This document shows positions 14,100-14,152 of a stretch of DNA of 14,152 nt, in pieces. Below the pieces are notes generated by a model. It was given only the letters and a program-made list of their open reading frames with translations. It searched no databases and had not been told where the DNA came from. Each line of letters opens with the position of its first letter. The stretch's first letter is position 1. The stretch is from CAYUYV01 sp964474635 (GTDB taxonomy: Bacteria; Pseudomonadota; Alphaproteobacteria; JAJFIK01), in NCBI GenBank assembly GCA_964474635.1, contig CAYYTT010000104.1, positions 1 to 14,152 of the forward strand, given 5' to 3'. The position numbers were made by a program, and so were the translations under genes.

Positions 14100-14152
14100 G
14101 TGGTCGGCCTAAAATTGATTCCGATCAATGTGCTTCGAGACCAGCCGCCTAG
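14100..14152 (+). CDS. Possible start of a gene leaving the window
   Basis: GTG at 14100 is preceded by AAGGAG (14090-14095) at 4 bases, the same spacing as the methyltransferase start here. The frame reads VVGLKLIPINVLRDQPP and stays open to the window end. Only 17 codons are visible, so the product is unknown. If real, the FNR-like palindrome at 14115-14128 lies inside its codons 6-10 and would be less likely to be an operator. The opposite-strand open frame through the same DNA is a competing reading. Confidence 0.3.
   Translation, partial: MVGLKLIPINVLRDQPP
14115..14128. promoter_or_regulatory. Perfect FNR/FixK-type palindrome
   Basis: TTGAT-TCCG-ATCAA is an exact match to the TTGAT-N4-ATCAA box bound by FNR, FnrL and FixK-type regulators. 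On the minus strand a weak -10-like TTATGG at 14086-14091 would put the box near -42, the usual activating position, but would give the five-module gene a leader of about 460 bases. On the plus strand a -10 would fall at the window edge. The target gene is therefore open. Confidence 0.4.

Noticed and set aside
13859..14152. 97-codon minus-strand open frame at the right edge as a gene end
   Set aside because: No ribosome site, no recognisable product, third-position bias fades in its second half, and an equally good plus-strand start lies opposite.

Overview
The window is high-GC bacterial DNA, most likely from an alphaproteobacterium. The main reason is the run at 7968-11628: an NDUFAF5/BioC-like methyltransferase facing a ComF - glutaredoxin 3 - Nit-type amidase - DUF1178 series. 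From memory this is a common alphaproteobacterial neighbourhood; it was not looked up. Genus and species cannot be called. No tRNA, rRNA, CRISPR array, insertion sequence or phage gene was seen.

Layout. (1) 1-68: four perfect 17-bp tandem repeats at the window edge, directly behind the stop codon of the first gene. (2) 66-1667 (-): a stand-alone Aas-type acyl-[ACP]/acyl-CoA synthetase. (3) 1864-2901 (-): a haloalkane dehalogenase of the HLD-II type, unusual in carrying an export signal. (4) 3038-7949: a divergent locus I cannot match to a named system. On the minus strand are a four-segment membrane protein with a large cysteine-containing coiled-coil domain and, overlapping it by 4 bases, a proline/acid-rich protein with a single C-terminal membrane anchor. 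On the plus strand is a soluble protein whose first half resembles an SPFH/Band-7 domain. Parts of this locus are clearly more AT-rich than the surroundings. (5) 7968-11628: the housekeeping block named above, ending in a terminator-like hairpin. (6) 11718-13613 (-): an exported protein made of five tandem modules, each with a conserved cysteine pair. (7) 13614-14152: mostly non-coding sequence with a perfect FNR/FixK-type palindrome and the possible start of a gene leaving the window.

How the genes may work together. The block at 7968-11628 looks like maintenance functions: a respiratory-complex-I-type methyltransferase homologue, thiol redox by glutaredoxin, and removal of deaminated glutathione by the Nit amidase. 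The locus at 3038-7949 is the best candidate for an undescribed system: two membrane proteins, one tail-anchored, probably made together, opposite a cytosolic SPFH-like partner. That would fit a membrane scaffold or envelope-stress complex, but this is inference from architecture. The dehalogenase and the synthetase each look like separate transcription units.
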